Shown here one piece after another: positions 62,271 through 64,000 of a DNA stretch of 64,000 nt. Below the pieces are notes generated by a model. That model worked only from the letters and a program-made list of their open reading frames with translations. It was not told where the DNA came from and did not search any database. The stretch is from Streptomyces canus. GTDB taxonomy: Bacteria > Actinomycetota > Actinomycetes > Streptomycetales > Streptomycetaceae. Each line of letters starts with the position of its first letter. The first letter of the stretch is position 1. Made by a program: the position numbers and the translations under genes. The stretch lies in NCBI RefSeq assembly GCF_041435015.1, contig NZ_CP107989.1, positions 5,952,001 to 6,016,000 of the forward strand, in the 5' to 3' direction.

Positions 62271-62619
62271 GCCCCGCCGGGTCCGCGTACACCCGGAAGT
62301 CCTCCTTGTCCTCCGCGTGCAGCGGCCGTCCACCCAGCTCCAGCACCCGGGCCTCGGCCGCGTCGATCTCCTCCCAGGTGGTCCCGCCGTCGAAGTCGAG
62401 GTGGAACTGCTGGGAGTTGCGGTCCGCCCGCGGCCACTCCGGCGGGGTGAGGCCCGGTGCGCTCTGGAAGGCCAGCCGGGGGCCGCCGGGGACGCGCAGG
62501 ACCACCCAGTCGGGGTCGTCGTCCTCCGGGGTGCCGCCCACGATCCCGGCGTAGAAACGGGCGAGCGCACGGGGGTCGGGGCAGTCGATCACGACGGAAC
62601 GGAAGCGTGCGACAGTCAC
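62236..62619 (-). CDS. VOC-family (glyoxalase/bleomycin-resistance fold) protein A
   Basis: A 127-aa protein of the vicinal-oxygen-chelate superfamily. It reads RFRSVVIDCPDPRALARFYA, VLRVPGGPRLAFQSAPGLTP, SQQFHLDFDGGTTWEEIDAA and FRVYADPAGHPFCLCRIDPV; the ligand His/Glu positions of VOC enzymes are only partly conserved, so enzyme versus binding role is open. GTG at 62619 has GGAGG upstream. Its last six codons lie inside the 59-bp repeat array. It is 28 bp from its near-identical-fold neighbour, a tandem duplication. Confidence 0.85.
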   Translation of the reverse strand: MTVARFRSVVIDCPDPRALARFYAGIVGGTPEDDDPDWVVLRVPGGPRLAFQSAPGLTPPEWPRADRNSQQFHLDFDGGTTWEEIDAAEARVLELGGRPLHAEDKEDFRVYADPAGHPFCLCRIDPV

Positions 62620-62647
62620 GAGGGATCCTCCTGGTTCGACCGGCGGT

Positions 62648-63007
62648 TCAGCAGGCGCAGAGACAGAACGGGTGCCCCGCCGGGTCCGCGTACACACGGA
62701 AGGTGCGGGAGCGGTCCTCGGCGTCCAACGGCTTCGCCCCGAGCGCCAGCACCTCCTTCTCGGCCGCGTCCAGGTCGGGGACCGTCAGGTCCAGGTGGAA
62801 CTGCTGCGAGGCGTCGGGGGCGGGCCACTTCGGCGCTACGAATCCGGGGGCGGCCTGGAAGGCCAGCGACGGTCCGCCGGGGGTCCTGAGGTCCACCCAG
62901 TCCCCCTCGCCCTCGACGCTGCCGCCGAGGACACCGGCGTAGAAACCGGCGAGCGCGCGGGGGTCCGGACAGTCCAGTACGACGACTCCGAGTTCGGCGA
63001 TGGCCAT
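62648..63007 (-). CDS. VOC-family protein B
   Basis: A 119-aa paralogue of protein A: MAIAELGVVVLDCPDPRALA, GFYAGVLGGSVEGEGDWVDL, HLDLTVPDLDAAEKEVLALG, FRVYADPAGHPFCLCAC. The shared DCPDPRALA.FYAG and FRVYADPAGHPFCLC segments show a recent common origin. ATG 63007 has AAGGAGGA upstream. Divergent from the CGNR regulator; the GTAAC-motif cluster lies between. It ends before protein A begins, so the pair is an operon. Confidence 0.87.
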   Translation of the reverse strand: MAIAELGVVVLDCPDPRALAGFYAGVLGGSVEGEGDWVDLRTPGGPSLAFQAAPGFVAPKWPAPDASQQFHLDLTVPDLDAAEKEVLALGAKPLDAEDRSRTFRVYADPAGHPFCLCAC

Positions 63008-63027
63008 GGCTTCCTCCTTGAAGCGGT

Positions 63028-63088
63028 GTTACCTGTAGATCCGGGTAACCAGTAACCGTTACTGCATGCTCCCGCATTGGAGGTAACC
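63028..63088. promoter_or_regulatory. Cluster of GTAAC motifs between VOC operon and CGNR gene
   Basis: GTTACC (63028-63033) and GGTAAC (63044-63049) form one inverted repeat; AGTAACCGTTACT (63051-63063) is a perfect palindrome; GGTAACC (63082-63088) adds a further half-site. Such a dense set in a 117-bp divergent spacer is probably the operator of the CGNR protein or another local regulator. Confidence 0.65.
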
Positions 63089-63124
63089 TCGCAAGGGGAT
63101 ACACGAGCTAGGTAGCGTGCAGCC

Positions 63125-63634
63125 ATGAGTGAGCGATCGCCCGCACCCGGGGGGCTGGACCTGGTCCAGGCCCTGGTCAACACGGTGGATCTGGAGTCGG
63201 GTGCCGATTCGCTGGACACGGCGGAGGGGCGGGCGCGCTTCGGGATCGCCGAGGGCGAGGTCGCGGAGGCGCGCGAGCTGCGGGAGTCGCTGCGGGTCGC
63301 TCTGCTGGCCCACGCGGGGCATCCGCCGCATCGCGGGGTGACGCCGCTGGGGGAGTTGCTGGCGGCGGCGCCGCTGGTCCTGACGGTGGCCGCGTCGGAC
63401 GGCTCGGCCGCCCTCGCCCCCGCCGACCCCCGCCCGCTCCGCTCCCGTGTCGCCGCCGCCGTCGCGGAGTCCCTGATCGCCGGCACCTGGACGCGGCTGA
63501 AGGCCTGCGAGGCGGCGGACTGCCACTGGGCGTACTACGACCGCAGCCCGGCGGGCCGGGGGCGCTGGTGCTCCATGCAGGTGTGCGGCGCACGGGCGAA
63601 GATGCGGAGGTATCGGGGGAAGGCGGCGTCCTAG
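63125..63634 (+). CDS. CGNR zinc-finger protein (ABATE/DUF1470 family)
   Basis: A 169-aa protein. The N-terminal ABATE-like domain (about 8-120) has LDLVQALVNTVDLESGADSL and LRESLRVALLAHAGHPPHR; the C-terminal CGNR zinc finger is RLKACEAADCHWAYYDRSPA continuing GRGRWCSMQVCGARAKMRRY, where the motif variant is CGAR. CGNR proteins are thought to be transcription regulators. ATG 63125; no strong ribosome-binding site but AGGTAGCGTG upstream. It is divergent from the VOC pair across the GTAAC motif cluster, so it probably controls them and itself. Confidence 0.9.
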   Translation: MSERSPAPGGLDLVQALVNTVDLESGADSLDTAEGRARFGIAEGEVAEARELRESLRVALLAHAGHPPHRGVTPLGELLAAAPLVLTVAASDGSAALAPADPRPLRSRVAAAVAESLIAGTWTRLKACEAADCHWAYYDRSPAGRGRWCSMQVCGARAKMRRYRGKAAS

Positions 63635-63640
63635 GAGGTG

Positions 63641-63669
63641 CGGGTGCGGCCACGACGGTGCCGCACCCG
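63641..63669. terminator. Bidirectional hairpin between convergent genes
   Basis: CGGGTGCGGC (63641-63650) pairs with GCCGCACCCG (63660-63669) around nine bases, seven bp after the CGNR stop and two bp from the end of the minus-strand gene. Confidence 0.8.
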
Positions 63670-63670
63670 G

Positions 63671-64000
63671 CTACGCGCCCTCCTCACCTCCACGCGGAGC
63701 CGAAGCCGCGGCCCGCGACCCCACCAGAAGCAGGCACAGCACCGCGACCCCCGCGACCAGACCGGCCAGGACCAGCAGCGGATCCAGCGGTCGGGCCGTG
63801 GACGCGGCCGTCTGGGTCGCGGCGGGCTGTGCCGCCTGCGGGGCCTGCGGCGACGGCGCCGTCGGCGGTACGGCCGCCTGGGACGCCGTGGGTGAGGGCG
63901 ACGAGCCGGCACGGGTCGCCGCCGGCTTGCGGCTCGTCGTCATCCCCGGCATCGACGAGTGCTGTTCCTGACTCGTGGACGGCTGCGTGTGCTCGTGCTG
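63671..64000 (-). CDS. C-terminal part of a membrane-anchored protein (runs off the window)
   Basis: The visible 109 codons read inward from the window edge: a polar, His/Gln/Ser-rich stretch (QHEHTQPSTSQEQHSSMPGM), a Thr/Ala/Pro-rich linker, one membrane helix near the end (LDPLLVLAGLVAGVAVLCLL) and a short basic-acidic tail. This is the shape of a surface protein with a C-terminal anchor, for example the copper-binding CopC/YcnI-like proteins, but no diagnostic domain is in view. The ATG within it at 63952 is probably internal. Confidence 0.7.
   Translation of the reverse strand, partial: QHEHTQPSTSQEQHSSMPGMTTSRKPAATRAGSSPSPTASQAAVPPTAPSPQAPQAAQPAATQTAASTARPLDPLLVLAGLVAGVAVLCLLLVGSRAAASAPRGGEEGA

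Overview
The window is typical Streptomyces chromosome: very high G+C with third-position GC bias, GTG starts, many overlapping stop/start junctions, HrdB-like -10 boxes (TANNNT) and long GC-rich terminators. It carries bldA, the tRNA-Leu(UAA) that acts as a developmental switch in Streptomyces. Gene order (eno, septum initiator, ppx, ndh, cfa, ABC exporter, bldA, pobA, cystathionine beta-synthase, hut genes, SigB-family sigma factor, purKE, dipeptidase) looks like the S. coelicolor core region around SCO3057-SCO3097. That comparison is from memory, not from a search.

Layout. 0.0-7.1 kb holds core metabolism and division: enolase, FtsB/DivIC-like protein, DUF501, Ppx/GppA phosphatase, type II NADH dehydrogenase with a near-perfect Rex operator upstream, and a cyclopropane-fatty-acid-synthase-like enzyme. 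7.1-11.0 kb has a degenerate repeat array and a MacB/FtsX-type ABC exporter. 11.4 kb is bldA. 12.2-16.2 kb is the most unusual block: an HTH regulator, a tandem inverted-repeat operator, two near-identical 71-72 aa peptides, an intramembrane zinc protease with a Pro/Ser/Thr-rich tail, and a secreted Cys-motif protein. 16.3-24.3 kb has pobA, a Bax-inhibitor-like membrane protein, small conserved proteins, a thiolase, a GDSL hydrolase and cystathionine beta-synthase. A solitary serine integrase (24.35-25.9 kb) interrupts this core region.

26-34.4 kb has an XRE/MmyB regulator divergent from an SDR gene, then an OpuC-like quaternary-amine ABC transporter divergent from a histidine-ammonia-lyase homologue whose MIO triad is altered, followed by an RpiR/SIS regulator. 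Together these suggest uptake and deamination of a betaine such as ergothioneine or hercynine. 35.1-37.4 kb is a four-gene Roadblock/LC7 cassette. 37.6-44.8 kb has a PLP decarboxylase and the hut operon (hutU, an M20 amidohydrolase, hutF, hutI) without hutH or a classical hutG. 44.8-48.7 kb has a sigma-like/anti-sigma-like/lectin membrane fusion and a SigB-type partner-switching module (sigma, STAS antagonist, kinase). 48.9-52.2 kb is a trio of surface proteins, two with sortase motifs; the last gene is frameshifted. 52.3-56.7 kb has a peptide/proton symporter, a two-component system and a GtrA protein. 56.9-61.8 kb has purK, a TnpB relic, purE, a renal-dipeptidase homologue and its paralogue, which has lost the metal ligands. 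61.8-64 kb has a repeat array, two VOC genes, a CGNR regulator with a GTAAC-motif cluster, and the end of an unidentified membrane-anchored protein.

A recurring theme is degenerate tandem DNA at gene 3' ends (7.1-7.7, 12.0-12.2, 56.1-56.2 and 61.8-62.3 kb). In at least two cases the repeat unit resembles the end of the adjacent gene, as if 3' ends had been duplicated and then decayed. I saw no in-frame TTA leucine codon in the called genes, so bldA's immediate neighbours are probably not bldA-dependent at the translational level.
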